A DNA stretch of 64,000 nt from Tridacna crocea (GCA_943736015.1 OX031069.1:25611235-25675234); one strand, 5' to 3'. Positions 1 to 11,094 are shown, numbered from the stretch's first letter. The notes: a model not told the origin generated them from the sequence alone. Program-made: numbers and translations.

Positions 1-546
1 TTCGAAACAATTTATCCATTTGAGCAAGATAGCTCAGTATGTTAGGTAAAGGGTTGAAACCATTTTGGTATTTTGGAGGCTTGATGATGGCCATTATTGC
101 ACCAGGGTCTGTATTCACCAAGCACTCTGAAGAACATTCTTCTTATCGTCTAATCCTCAAGAATTGTCTAAATTTGAAAGTTACACAACGTCTGATTGCT
201 AAACAATTCTTGGCTAAACTGAATCGCTTAATTCGGTTCAGCCAATCAGAAGTTGGGCCACTTTCTAAATCTAGAATAAGACCAAGGACATTCGTAGGAA
301 TGGTTGGTGAATACAGACCCAGGATTTGTTCCGATTTTGCTCCTGAACATTGTTTCCACTATGCTTATGTGGGAAAACAGCCATGGCTTGGAAAGAATGG
401 TGTGCATAGGGCTTGTAAAAGAATCACCAGGAATTCATGGATAGGTATACTGGTCTCTGCAATCAATCTGAAACAATGTGGAAAATGGTACCAAAAAGCC
501 ATTCAACCAGACAAAATCTATTTTCATGGCATGGTTACATTGCCAG

Positions 547-691
547 GTGGAGAGCAAATATGATATTACGCAACATTCCTCGAGAAGAATGGCCAATGTT
601 ACAGCTGAAGTGTACAGCACACGAGGCTCTGAAGGGGCAAAGACAAGACTGGGGAAAGGATAGAAAATGGGAAGGAAACTATCTTGCCATC
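547..691 (+). CDS. MYO1D: MYO1D exon a (start of TH1)
   Basis: It follows a ttgccag acceptor and ends at a gtaag donor. The first base completes a split codon; 48 codons follow, ending GNYLAI. It contains REEWPMLQLKCTAHEALKG, a typical start of the myosin I TH1 domain. Confidence 0.88.
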
Positions 692-3600
692 GTAAGATGA
701 TTTTTCCCTTTAATCCTTTACCACACAATCCCGACTTTAACGACCCTGAGAAAGAAGCCTTTTGAATACATTGTGGGAAAAGGAGAAAATGCTGGTAACC
801 AGCATTTTCTCCTTTTCCCACGTTTTCTACCCTTTCTAACACAAATTTTGATTTTTCATTGACATTAATTTTTTTGTCTACAAATGTTTTCAATTTGGAC
901 CAGTCTTAAATTTTGTAGTTTGGTAAAGAGTTTACCCTTTTCTATACAATCCTGAGCTATAACAACTGAAAAAGAGAAGCCTTTCGAAAACATTGTGGAA
1001 AAAGGAGAAAATGCTAGTATCCAGCATTTTCTCTTTGTTCCACTATGTTTTCCACCCTATCAAAGACAAATTCCATGATTGGAGCCACAAATGAATTTCT
1101 GTCGGCAGAATGCTTTCAATTTGGAAGAGCCTACTTTTTCTTTATTTAGTAAAGGGTCATTGATTGATCTACCTGATTTCAACACAGTTTTGACTTGGGG
1201 GGATTGATTATCATTTTAGTAATTGGTTTTTGCATCACCCTTTCAAAAAAAGTTACAGAGTATTAAGGAAAGTATATAGAAGTAATGTAAAAATATTTAA
1301 TCCTTTCTAAATGATCCTGAGTTTTAGAAAACCTGAGGAAAAAAGGCTTTTGAAAACATTTTTGAAAAAAGAGAAAAATGCTGCTAACCAACATTTTCTC
1401 AATTTCCCATAATGTTTTTTACTCTTCCAAGGGCAAAATTTATCACTAAAGCCACATTTAAGACTTAGTCTTGTCCTGCAATTGCTTTTAATTCGGACAA
1501 ATGTAAAAAAAAATTCATTTGGTAAAGAGTTTAACTTTTACACAGTAAATTTACGACCCTGAGATAGAAGACTTTTGAAAACATTGTGGGAAAAGGAGAA
1601 AATGCTGGTAACCAGCATTTTCTCGTTTTCCCACAATGTTTTCTACCCTGCTGGAAACAAATTCCAAGTTACCTGTTACACCTCTTCCGACATTTATTAA
1701 GCCGGCCTCTCTGAAATGGGGGCTTTATGCCTCTGCAATATGTGCAGGCTTACCTGGGCTGTAACTGTTCATTATTTGTCAATTTCTGTTTGTCAAAGGA
1801 CCAAACTACCTCTTGATTAGGTCGGTAATTGAAAGGAAATCGTGTATAACGGAGATGCAGTAAGCACCCTTTTGCCAGAGCATGGCTCATTTATATTTGT
1901 TTTGTTGCAGACAAAGGACAATCCCAGCACACTGGACTTTGTGACCAAAGTCAATGCATTGAAGAGTCAAGATGGTTTCTCAAAGATATACTTCTCTTCT
2001 TATTGCAAAAAGGTAGGTTTTCATTTGTCTTAAGTAAGAGGGTGGGGGGGGGGATATTTGATCATAGAACCCTGTTTATTTCTATGAACTATGAAACCTA
2101 TGTTGTAGTCGGAATGAATACTGGAAAAAACTTGGTTCAGGGAATGAACAAAAGGTGATATAACTAGATACTCTGAAGTCATTACCAAATGACGAAATGC
2201 TGGACTGGTCCAAATTGAAAGCATTTGCAGATGACATAGTAAATGTGAATCAAAACTGAAATTTCTGTTTGAAGTGTTGAAAATATTGTGGGAAAAGGAG
2301 AAAATGCTGGTTACCAGCATTTTCTCCTTTTCTCACAATGATTTCAACAGCTTTCTTTCTTATGGTGGTTAAGGGTTAACAGTGGCCAATATGATTTACA
2401 AATAATTGTTTAAAGTAAGATAGCCATAAATGATATTGATGAGAAATGTATGATTAGGCTCTTAGCTTTGAAAAAGAAATAGAGGATATTCGGTGTAAGA
2501 TTGAAATATATTTCATCGAGTGGACACCACCGGTAATATTTTCATGAGTGGCACAGCCACGAGTGAAAATATTACCGATGGTGTTCACGAGATGAAATAA
2601 ATTTCGATCTTTCACCGAAAAAAACAAATATTCTATTTATTTTATGCTTTTAACCCTTTCTGGGAGGAGCTTTATCAAAATTCAGTACAATTCTTTTCCC
2701 TCATTCCCTGTGGCGTACCCCTTCCGCATAGCAACGTGACGTACCCCTTCCGCATAGCAAGTGTGAGAAATGTAAGGTATATGACGTCATATTTCCCATC
2801 TAGTTGTTAGGCACGCGCAATTTACCTAGGCAACAAGAACGTGAAAATCGGTATTTTCACTGGTGGTACCAGTGTAAGACCGAAAAATATTTTCACTGCT
2901 ATTTCTCGATATCCCACCGGAAAGCATGAAATAAATAGAGGATATTTGTTCTTTTCGGTGAAAGATCGAAATATATTTCATCAAGTGAACACCATCGGCT
3001 GTTGTTACATGTAATTTGTTGATTTCCAATTCTTTTAATTCGGACAATTTAAAAATTTTGCAAAGATTTTACTGACAATATGTGTACTTTCAGGTGAACA
3101 AACATAACCAGTGTGCGGACAGGGCTGTAGTTGTATGTGACAAGGGAATCTACAAACTGGACCCGAAAAAGAAATATAAACCAATGAGACCTATCATACC
3201 ATTCCAACAGGTAAGAGAGAGATACATTGCAGGAGGCAGATAATTTTGGTAGCATATAACTGAGAAGCTAACCGTGAGAATTGAAAAAGATGTTTGTGGT
3301 ATATTCTACATAAAGTAAGTTGTATGTGGCTTTTTCATACCACAGCCCTCAGATATTTCATCAATGAAAGTCACCGTGTAGATCTAAGATCAGACTGCAC
3401 ATTCTGTACAGTCTGATCTTGATCTACAATGTCTGCAAAACGTCAGCTAGACGCGATAAGCAGCCAAAGGGTTAATTCTAAAGTGACGTCATTCTTCGTA
3501 GAGTGACGGCATTCTGTATAAAGTAAGTAAATTATCCAATGGAATATAATTCGCATCCATGTTTTTACTTTAACCCTTTAATCCATAAGGCATTTCTATG

Positions 3601-6600
3601 GTATCTCTAATTGACCCTAAATAACAGCAAGGATGAAGCCATTTCTTATATGTATATGACACCTTTTGATAGTGTAGAAAACATTGTGACAAAAGGTGAA
3701 ATTGCTCGTCACGAGCAATTTCACCTTTTGCCACAATGTTTTCCAAAGGCCCCTACACGCAATGTGTTGAAATGAGTATGTATGGAGTAAAGGGTTAAGT
3801 ATGAACTTGTTTTCCTTTCATTAAGACTTAGTCATGTTAGAATTGAAATAATCTTCTTTCTGTTGTGGGTTATTGCTCAATAAACCAAGTTGTGAGTTAT
3901 GAGGCACAATAAATAAACCACTCTGGCTATTGCCCTGCTTGATTATTTGTTGTGCCTCATAACTCACAACTGTGGTTTATTTAGCAAAAAACCATGATGG
4001 AAAGAAGATTATTTATCAAATAAACCATGATTATGTTTGCCATTGCCCTGGTGGTTTATTGATTGTGCAGCATAACTCGCAACCATGGTTTATTGAACAA
4101 TAAACCACGATGAAAAGGTTATTTTTTTATTATATTGAGTTCCTAGAGAAGGTAAATATGTCAAAATATATCTGTACCATTCAAACATCTGCCTTAATCC
4201 ATTACCACACAATCCCTACTTTTGATGCCCCTGAGAAAGAAGTCTTTAGAAAACATTGTGGGTAAAGGAGAAAATGCTGGTAACCGGCATTTTCTCCTTT
4301 TCCCACCATGATTTCTACCCTTCACAAAACAAATTTCAAATTTTCACTTTTAGTTTGTCGTCTGCAAATGCTTTCAACTTGGAACAATCTAAAATATTGT
4401 CATTTGGTAATATTGGTTAAGCAAACACATTTTGAGTGTCCCTTGTCCCAAAGTTGTTCACCAAATGGCTAAAATTTGGTTCAAAGCATTTACAGACAAC
4501 AAAATGCTAGTTACCAGCATTTTCTACTTTTCACACAATGTTTTTAGAAGCCTTCTTTCTTAAGGTTGTTTGAACATGGGTTTGTTTGGTAAAGGTTTAT
4601 TACTGGTAAAGAACTTTATATCTCACAAGTTTATGTTCTGGAATTTCAACTCCAGTTAAGTGGCCTGAGTGTGAGCCCAGAAAGTGACCAGTTAGTGGTG
4701 TTCCATTTGACCGATGGCAATGACCTTGTCCTGTGTCTGACAAGCCCAACCAGAGAGGAGAGAGTCGGGGAGCTTGTTGGGACCCTTTGTGGGTTCTTTA
4801 ACAGGTAAGGTTGGTAAAAGTATTAAAATGGGCCTTGATTCTAGATTTTGACCAGATAACTATGATTTAACCCTTTACCCCATAAGGCATTTCTATGGTC
4901 TCTCTAATTGACCCTAAATAACAGCAAGGATGAAGCCATTTCTTATGTGTATATGACACCTTTTGATAGTGTAGAAAACATTGTGGCAGAAGGTGAAATT
5001 GCTCGTGACGAGCAATATCACCTTTTGCCACAATGTTTTCCAAAGGCTCCTACAAGCAATGCGTAGAAATGAGTATCTATGGAGTAAAGGGTTAAGCTGG
5101 TCCAGATTGAAAGCATTTGCAGATGTTGAAAGTTTTCTCTGTGAAAGTAAGAATTATTGTGGGATGAGGAGAAAAATCGGTAGCTGGCACTTTCTGCTTT
5201 TTAGCTCACCTGAGCACGAAGTGCTCATGGTGAGCTTTTGTGATCGCCCAATGTCCGGCGTCCGTCGTGCGTCGTCCACAATTTCTTTAAACATCTTCTC
5301 CTCCTAAACCACTGGGCCAATCTTGATGAAACTTGGCAGGGATGTTTCTTGGGAGAAGCTCTACCAAAGTTGTTCAAGAGATTGAATTCCAGCCATAATT
5401 CTGGTTGCCATGGCAACCGAAAGGAAAAAAATAGCAAAATCTTTGAAAATCTTCTTCTCTGAAACTAGAAGGCATAGACCTTTGATATTTGGTACGTAGC
5501 ATCTCCTAGTGGACCTCTACCAAGATTGTTCATATGATGTCCCTGGGGTCAAAACTGGCCCAGCCCCGGGGGTCACAAGTTTGGAACATAGGAGCAAAGA
5601 AGGAAAACTTTGAAATTCTTCTTCTCTGAAAGTAGAAGGTGCAGAGCTTTGATATTTGGTATGTAGCATCTCCTAGTGGACCTCTACCAAGATTGTTAAT
5701 ATGATGTCCCTGGGGTCAAAACTGGCCCCGCCCCGGGGGTCACAAGTTTGAAACATAGGAACAAAGAAGGAAAACTTAAAAATTCTTCTTCTCTGAATTA
5801 GAAGGTGCAGAGCTTTGATATTTGGTATGTAGCATTTCCTAGTGGACCTCTACCAAGATTGTTCATATGATGTCCCTGGGGTCAAAACTGGCCCCGCCCC
5901 GGGGGTCACAAGTTTGAAACATAGGAACAAAGAAGGAAAACTTTAAAAATCTTCTTCTCTGAAACTAGAAGGTGCAGGGCTTTTATATTTGGTATGTAGC
6001 ATCTCCTAGTGGACTTCTACCAAGATTGTTCATATGATGTCCCTGGGGTCTAAACTGGCCCTGCCCTGGGGGGTCACAATTTTGAAACATAGGAACACAG
6101 AAGGAAAACTTTGAATTTCTTCTTCTCTGAAACTAGAATATGTATAGCTTTAATATTTGGTATGTAGCATCTCCTAGTGGACCTCTACCAAGATTATTCA
6201 TATGATGTCCCTGGGGTCAAAACTAGCCCTGCACAGGGGGTCACAATTTTGAAACATAGGAACAAAGAAGGAAAACGTTAAAATTCTTCTTCTCTGAAAC
6301 TAGATGGTGCAGAGCTTTGATATTTGGTATGTAGCATCTCCTAGTGGACTTGTACCAAGATTGTTCATATGATGTCCCTGGGGTGAAAACTGGCCCTGCC
6401 CTGGGGGTCACAATTTTGAAACATAGGAACAAAGAAGGAAAACTTTAAAATTATACTTCTCTGAAACTAGAAAGTGCAGGACTTTGATATTTGGTATGTA
6501 GCATCTCCTAGTGGACCTCTACCAAGAGTGTTCATATGATGTCCCTGGGGTCAAAACTGGCCCCACGCCTGGGGTCACAAGTTTAATACATAGAAATAAA

Positions 6601-9002
6601 GAAGGAAAAATTGAAAATTTTTCTTCTCTGAAACTAGAATATGTAGAGCTTTTATATTTGGTAAGTAGGATCTCCTAGTGGACTTCTACAATGTTTGTTC
6701 ATATGATGTCCCTGGGGTCAAAACTTGCCCTGCTCCATGGGTCACAAGTTCGAAACATAGGAAGAAAGAAGGAAAATGTCAATATTATTCTTCTCTGAAA
6801 CTGGAAGGCGTAGAGCTTTGATATTTGGTATGTAGCATCTTTTAGTGGACTTCTACAAAGTTTCTTCATACGATGCCCCTGGGGTCTAAACTTGCCCTGC
6901 CCAGGGGTCACAAGTTCGAAACATATGAACAAAGAAGGAAAACTTTGAAATTCTACTTCTCTGAAACTAGAAGGTATAGAGCTTTGATATTTTGTAAGTA
7001 GCATCTGCTAGTGTACCTCTAGCAAGTTGTTTTTTTAGGATGCCCCTCGGGTCTAAATTGGCCCTGCCCAGGGGTCACAAGTTTGATTTTACAGCTTAGT
7101 ACTCAGGTGAGCGATATAGGACCATCATGGTCCTCTTGTTTCACTTGCTTTTCAATGCCCTCTTTCTCAGGGTCATACCAATACTAGGTTGTTTGGTAAA
7201 CGTAGAACAGACACTAAAATGGGGGCTGTTGCACTGATAATAATGTTTAACTCTTTACCAATGGACCAAATTTTGGATTAGTCCAAATTGAAAGCATTTG
7301 CAGACGACAAAGTAAATGTGAAACAAAAATTGAATTTTGATTTGGGAAGGTTACAAAACAATGTGAAAAAAGGAGAAAATGCTGATTTTTACGACCCTGA
7401 GGTAAGAGCCTTTTGCAAACATTGTGAGAAAAGGAGAAAATGCTGGTAACCAGCATTTTCTCATTTTCCCACAATGTTTTCTTCTTTGCTGGATACAAAT
7501 TCCAATTTTTGAGTTATGTTTATTTTGTCGTCTGCAAGAGTGCTTTAAATATGGACCTGTCTAAAATTAGGTCGTTTGGTAAAAGGTTAAAGTGGCATTA
7601 AACACCGCATAAAACACTAATTGGTAAACTAAGAGCAACTTTTATAGGGAACTGTCCAAAAATATTTGAACCTATTACTGTTCAAGTTTTTATGTATCTA
7701 GTAAAAAAAAAAAAATCTTACAGATTACGGTAAGGACATTAATTTAACCCATTACCACACAATCCCGATTTTTGACGCCCCTGAGAAAGAAGCCTTTTGA
7801 AAACACTGCAGGAAAAGGAGAAAATGCTGGTAACCAGCATTTTCTCCTTTTCCCACAGTGTTTTCTACCCTTCCCAGAACAAATTTCAAATTTTCAGTCA
7901 CCTTTATTTTGTCTTCTGCAAATGCTTTCAATTTGGACCAGTCTAGAATTTTGTCGTGTGGTAAAGAGTTAACCCCTTCGTACACAATCTCATCTTTTAA
8001 CATACTTTGGATAAGAGGCTTCGGAAAACATTATGGGAAAAGGAAAAATGTTGGTGTCCAGCATTTTTGCCCTTTTCCAGTGTTTTATATCTTGCCAAAG
8101 CCAAATCCTGTCATTTTAGTCACATTTAGTTTTGTCCTCTGGAGTTGCTTTCGGTTTTGAAATGAGTGAAATTTTGTTGTCTGGCAAAGTATTAACCCAT
8201 TACCAAATGACAAAATTTTAGGTTTGTCCAAATCGAAAGCATTTGCAGATGACAAAATAAAAGTGACTGAAATTTTGAAACTTGTGTTTGGAAGGGTAAA
8301 AAACATTGTGGGAAAAGGAGAAAATGCTGGTAACCAGCATTTTCTCCTTTTCCCACAATGTTTTCTGAAGACTTCTTTCTCAGGGTCGTCAAAAGTAGGA
8401 ATTGTGTGGTAATGGGTAAAGGATAGGATGTATCAATTTTCTTTCATGATGAAAACATTGTGAAAAAGATAAGTTATGGCCTGTTCTGGTAATTTGGTCC
8501 AATTCCCACAGTCTTTTATAAAGCTGCTAGGAGCAGAGTGCAGAGGTTTTAACTCCTTACTATACAAAAAAAATTTAGACTGGTCCAAATTGAAAGCAAT
8601 TGCAGACGACAAAATAAACTTAACTCATAAATTGAAATTTGTTTCCAGCAGGGTAGAAAACATTGTGGGAAAAGGAGAAAATGCTGGTTACCAGCATTTT
8701 CTCATTTTCCCACAATGTTTTCAAAAGGCTTCTATCTCAAGGTTGTAAAAAACAGGGGTTGTTTGTTAAAGGGCTAAAAGCCAAGTTTGAATTGTACAGT
8801 ACAGAATATTAATGTTTATATTTAACAATAATATTTCAGAAACAAGAGAAACTTAACAGTCAGTGTTGCTAAGAAACTAAAGTGTAACCTTGGCAACAAG
8901 TCAAGAGAACTGGCTATCAGACCCACTGTAGCCAATGGTGGTCCAGTGTTCAAGAAAGATGGTCCCCAGCTAGTGCTTATATGGCCAACAGCTCAAGGAT
9001 GA
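547..9002 (+). CDS. MYO1D: Unconventional myosin-Id-like, C-terminal part (5 exons, 5' end outside window)
   Basis: Class I myosins are single-headed actin motors whose TH1 tail binds acidic phospholipids and links actin to membranes. The exons are 547-691, 1911-2012, 3094-3210, 4656-4804 and 8840-9002. All have AG/GT borders and compatible phases, giving about 224 residues and a TGA stop. Recognisable TH1 stretches are REEWPMLQLKCTAHEALKG and RKWEGNYLAI (exon 1), KIYFSSYCKK (exon 2), IYKLDPKKKYKPMRPI (exon 3, the basic strand of the PH-like fold), LSGLSVSPESDQLVVFHL (exon 4) and NLTVSVAKKLKCNLG (exon 5). The motor and IQ exons are not visible in 1-546 and should lie upstream. Assignment to MYO1D rather than the close paralogue MYO1G rests on recalled family patterns. 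Drosophila Myo31DF, of this group, sets left-right asymmetry. Introns are filled with hairpin MITEs and one Helentron-like insertion. Confidence 0.9.
710..1160 (+). mobile_element. Hairpin MITE, two abutting copies (MYO1D intron)
   Basis: Two same-direction copies (710-934 and 931-1160) share a TTTA derived from TTAA. Each has the central hairpin; the first apex is GCTGGTAACCAGC. Confidence 0.85.
1297..1670 (+). mobile_element. Hairpin MITE, two abutting copies, second truncated
   Basis: Copies 1297-1534 and 1531-1670 share TTAA at 1531-1534. The second is cut off after the hairpin. Confidence 0.8.
1911..2012 (+). CDS. MYO1D: MYO1D exon b (TH1)
   Basis: The exon is 102 bp, phase 0 at both ends, between ttttgttgcag and gtaggt. 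It encodes 34 residues including FVTKVNALKSQDGFSKIYF. A fragment of a GGGGGCTTAA-type MITE end (about 1853-1895) lies directly upstream of the acceptor tract. Confidence 0.88.
2177..2379 (-). mobile_element. Hairpin MITE
   Basis: A reverse-oriented copy, shown by T at the apex (GGTTACC). It ends AAGGGTTAA. Confidence 0.8.
2481..3000. mobile_element. MITE with TTTCACGAGTGG hairpin (family e)
   Basis: Inverted arms read GGTAATATTTTCA/TGAAAATATTACC inside ATTTCATCGAGTG ends. The same unit recurs at 30325 and 43062. It lies in a MYO1D intron. Confidence 0.65.
3094..3210 (+). CDS. MYO1D: MYO1D exon c (TH1 basic strand)
   Basis: The exon is 117 bp, phase 0 at both ends, with tttcag acceptor and gtaaga donor. 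It encodes 39 residues with CDKGIYKLDPKKKYKPMRP. The lysine/arginine cluster matches the phosphoinositide-contacting part of TH1 domains. Confidence 0.9.
3375..3472. repeat. Short hairpin repeat AGATCAGACTGCAC (family d)
   Basis: AGATCAGACTGCAC and its near complement flank ATTCTGT. Other copies lie near 23060, 26920, 28660, 31590, 33825 and 48485. Confidence 0.6.
3570..3798. mobile_element. Hairpin MITE, subfamily B
   Basis: TTAA is at both ends, with termini CCCTTTAATCCATA and TATGGAGTAAAGGG. The hairpin is AAAAGGTGAAATTGCTCGT with matching changes on the other arm. Confidence 0.85.
3850..4125. repeat. Inverted repeats around CAATAAACCA
   Basis: Several inverted copies of GTTGTGAGTTATGAGGCACA and TGGTTTATTGAACAATAAACCA-like blocks lie in a MYO1D intron. 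Its class is unknown. Confidence 0.5.
4194..4420 (+). mobile_element. Hairpin MITE
   Basis: A full copy bounded by TTAA at both ends. Confidence 0.85.
4450..4610 (-). mobile_element. Hairpin MITE, internally deleted
   Basis: One arm flank is shortened so that the hairpin follows the GCAAATGC-type block directly. Confidence 0.65.
4656..4804 (+). CDS. MYO1D: MYO1D exon d (TH1)
   Basis: The exon is 149 bp with acceptor aactccag and donor gtaagg. It starts in phase 0 and ends two bases into a codon. It encodes LSGLSVSPESDQLVVFHL and a following ERVGELVGTLCGFFN segment. Confidence 0.9.
4867..5095. mobile_element. Hairpin MITE, subfamily B
   Basis: The second copy of the subfamily at 3570, with TTAA at both ends. 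The terminal TTAA (5092-5095) is shared with the next element. Confidence 0.85.
5201..7140 (+). mobile_element. Helentron-like (HINE) element with tandem core
   Basis: The left end has a palindrome, GCTCACCTGAGCAC with its complement after GAA. GCTCACCTGAG (5204-5214) is repeated inverted as CTCAGGTGAGC (7102-7112). A hairpin AGGACCATCATGGTCCT precedes the right end CTTGTTT. About ten ~167 bp direct repeats fill the centre. This layout matches non-autonomous Helentrons; no Rep/helicase is encoded. Confidence 0.6.
5451..7090 (+). repeat. Ten-copy ~167 bp tandem array
   Basis: The marker cttcttctctga recurs near 5451, 5618, 5785, 5951, 6119, 6286, 6453, 6620, 6787 and 6953, a period of 166-168 bp. 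Later copies are more diverged. Confidence 0.9.
7247..7590. mobile_element. Chimeric hairpin MITE with two right-type ends
   Basis: A reverse half ends at the apex (AATGCTG, ~7383) and is joined to a forward copy starting TTTTTACGACCC. TTAA is present at 7247 and 7587. Confidence 0.75.
7744..8419. mobile_element. Train of three hairpin MITEs
   Basis: Copies 7744-7972 (+), 7969-8195 (+) and 8192-8419 (-) are joined through single shared TTAA sites. Confidence 0.9.
8549..8777 (-). mobile_element. Hairpin MITE
   Basis: A full reverse copy just upstream of the last MYO1D exon. Confidence 0.85.
8840..9002 (+). CDS. MYO1D: MYO1D terminal coding exon
   Basis: After the atatttcag acceptor one base completes an Arg codon from the previous exon. 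Then come 53 codons and TGA at 9000-9002. It encodes NLTVSVAKKLKCNLG and a C-terminus ending LVLIWPTAQG. The preceding intron is about 4 kb, half of it one Helentron-like insertion. Confidence 0.88.
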
Positions 9003-9474
9003 AGCACCGGTAACCAGTGTTGGATCACATGACAAGAAGACAACCAATCATATGCAAGCTCAACCATGTCATGCTTTCATATGGTTTCATTCTTAGTGAT
9101 GCTTTCAATATTGTATACATGTATAATATTTTAACCCTTGTCAGAGAATGCGGTGTTCAAAATGCTATAAAGAAGACAACTTCTGAAAGTTTATCAACTG
9201 TTTAAGTGGACAGTTTTGCAACACGGAAATTTCTGCAATTCAACAAATTTGAAAAATTGAAAAACTTTTCTGTTCGGGTATTTTATCTCAATATAGCAAC
9301 AATTTACGAGTGTCTTGGATTAAGACATATTTTCATCCGAAAAATGTCTGTAATCACTAATCCACAAATTTTCGACATACATATATATCCATGTATACAG
9401 TATATTAGATGACAAAATTTTAATCCTGTCAAAATTAAAGGGAGAGAGTAGACAAAAGAATAGCTTGGTAATAA

Positions 9475-9594
9475 TTTAACACATTTGTCTCTGACAAGTT
9501 TGAAAATATCATAGAAAAGGGAGAAAAAATGCTATATGTCAACGGTCTTTTTCTCCTGGGGTATTGCAACAGGATTATTTGGTAAAAAGTTAAC
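9475..9594. mobile_element. Degraded short hairpin MITE
   Basis: TTAA-like ends surround a decayed hairpin; about half the normal length. Confidence 0.5.
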
Positions 9595-9665
9595 TGGTAT
9601 GCAAACATCATTAATTTAGATTTATTCTATTTGAAAGCATCAGCAGATGGAGGCTTGAATGTGTT

Positions 9666-9893
9666 TTAACCCTTTCCCAAACGACAAATTTTGGACTCTT
9701 CCAAACTGAAAGAGTTTGCAGATGACAATTTTAAATTTTAAGAATATGGCAGAAAGTTCTCAAAAAGGGAAGAAAACAATGGGGGAAAAGGAGAAATTGC
9801 TCGTTACAAGCAATTTCTCCTTTTCCCACAGTGTTTTCAAAAGACTTTTACTGCAGACACGTAGAAACCAGGGCTTGTTTGGGAAAGGGTTAA
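9666..9893. mobile_element. Hairpin MITE, subfamily C
   Basis: The ends are CCCTTTCCCAAAC, the hairpin apex is TTGCTCGTTACAAGCAA, and TTAA is on both sides. Confidence 0.85.
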
Positions 9894-9997
9894 AATGATA
9901 TGATTGAAAGGCCAGAAAACAATGTGGTAAAAGGACAAAATGCGGCTAACAGCATGTTCTCCTTTTTCTCATGTTTCAAAGTCTTGCCAACTGGTCA

Positions 9998-10226
9998 ATA
10001 AGCCTTTGCCACATAATCCAAACTTTTAACCATCCTGAGAAAAAGGCTTTTGAAAACATTGTGGGGAAAAGGAGAAAATGCTGGTAACTAGCATTTTCCC
10101 CTTTTCCCACAATGTTTACAACCCTTCCCAAAAGAATTTTCAGTTTTTTAGTCACTTTTGTGTTTCGTTGGCTTCAAATGGTTCTATTGGGAAAGTCGAA
10201 AAATTTGTTGTTTGGTAAAGAGTTCA
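9998..10226 (+). mobile_element. Hairpin MITE
   Basis: A forward copy with decayed TTAA sites. Confidence 0.75.
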
Positions 10227-10412
10227 AGCACAGGATTATCTGTTAAGGAGTTAGCCTAATATTAATTGTATATTTGTAAGAGGCCAGTTCAGTGTATGCC
10301 AACACCAAATTGAAGCAAGTAAAAGATGCTGTGACCAAAACTACATGTAGTTGAAACTGCAATTTCTTTGTTCTTGAATTAACATGAAAATGTATTTTTT
10401 TTATTCATGGGT

Positions 10413-10641
10413 TTAAACCATAACCAAACGACAAAATTTTCGGTGCATCCAAATTGAAAGCATTTGCAGATGTCAAAATAAAACTGACTGAATATTTGAA
10501 ATTTGTTTTGTGAAGGGTAGAAAACATTGTGGGAAAAGGAGAAAATGCTGGTTACCAGCATTTTCTCCTTTTCCCACAATGTTTTCTAAAGGCTCCTTTT
10601 TCAGGGGTGTGAAAAGTAGGGATTATGTGGTAATGGGTTAA
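10413..10641 (-). mobile_element. Hairpin MITE
   Basis: A full reverse copy with TTAA at both ends. Confidence 0.85.
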
Positions 10642-10819
10642 CACACTCCTATAAAGTGCAGGGGTTGGTTTCTGTCTTGTGGTTATTGAAATCCGAACAC
10701 GTAACTGGCAATCTTACATCTACCTCTACATTGATTGTCATACAAATATGGCTTTTTTTTTATCCATTGTGAAAAACTTTCAGATTGCGAAATGGAAAAA
10801 GAAGAAGTCATCATATCCT

Positions 10820-11039
10820 TTACTCTTTACCAAATGACAAGATTTTAAAATGATTGAAATTGAAAGCACTTGCAGACAACAAAATAAATGTAGCTCAAAA
10901 ATTGGAATCTGTCTCAAGCAGGGTAGAAAACATTGTGAGAAAATGCTGGTCACTAGCATTTTCTCCTTTTGCCACAATGTTTTCAAAAGGTTTCTATCTC
11001 AGGGTGGTAAAAACCAGGGATTATTTGGGAAAGGGTTAA
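10820..11039 (-). mobile_element. Hairpin MITE
   Basis: A reverse copy with one hairpin arm shortened (CATTGTGAGAAAATGC). It ends GGGTTAA. Confidence 0.8.
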
Positions 11040-11094
11040 CCAGACAATGAAAATTTAGACATGTCCAAAGAAGTTTATGTTGCAGGCGACAAAG

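Larger units (their letters stand above)
5092..7205 (-). mobile_element. Hairpin MITE split by Helentron-like insertion
   Basis: The left part (5092-5200) and right part (7141-7205) together make one reverse copy. The break is in the T tract of the right hairpin arm. Confidence 0.7.

Noticed and set aside
39..563. A 174-codon frame at the left edge
   Set aside because: Most of it matches a dispersed repeat also seen inverted near 60500-60700; only the overlap with the MYO1D exon from 547 is coding, in another frame.
5451..7090. CRISPR-like array
   Set aside because: Repeats are ~167 bp, contiguous and without spacers; this is a satellite inside a transposon in a eukaryote.
8224..8412. Open frames reading GKGENAG...HFLLFPQCF, repeated across the window on both strands
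   Set aside because: They are translations of the hairpin MITE core; identical peptides recur dozens of times in unrelated places.
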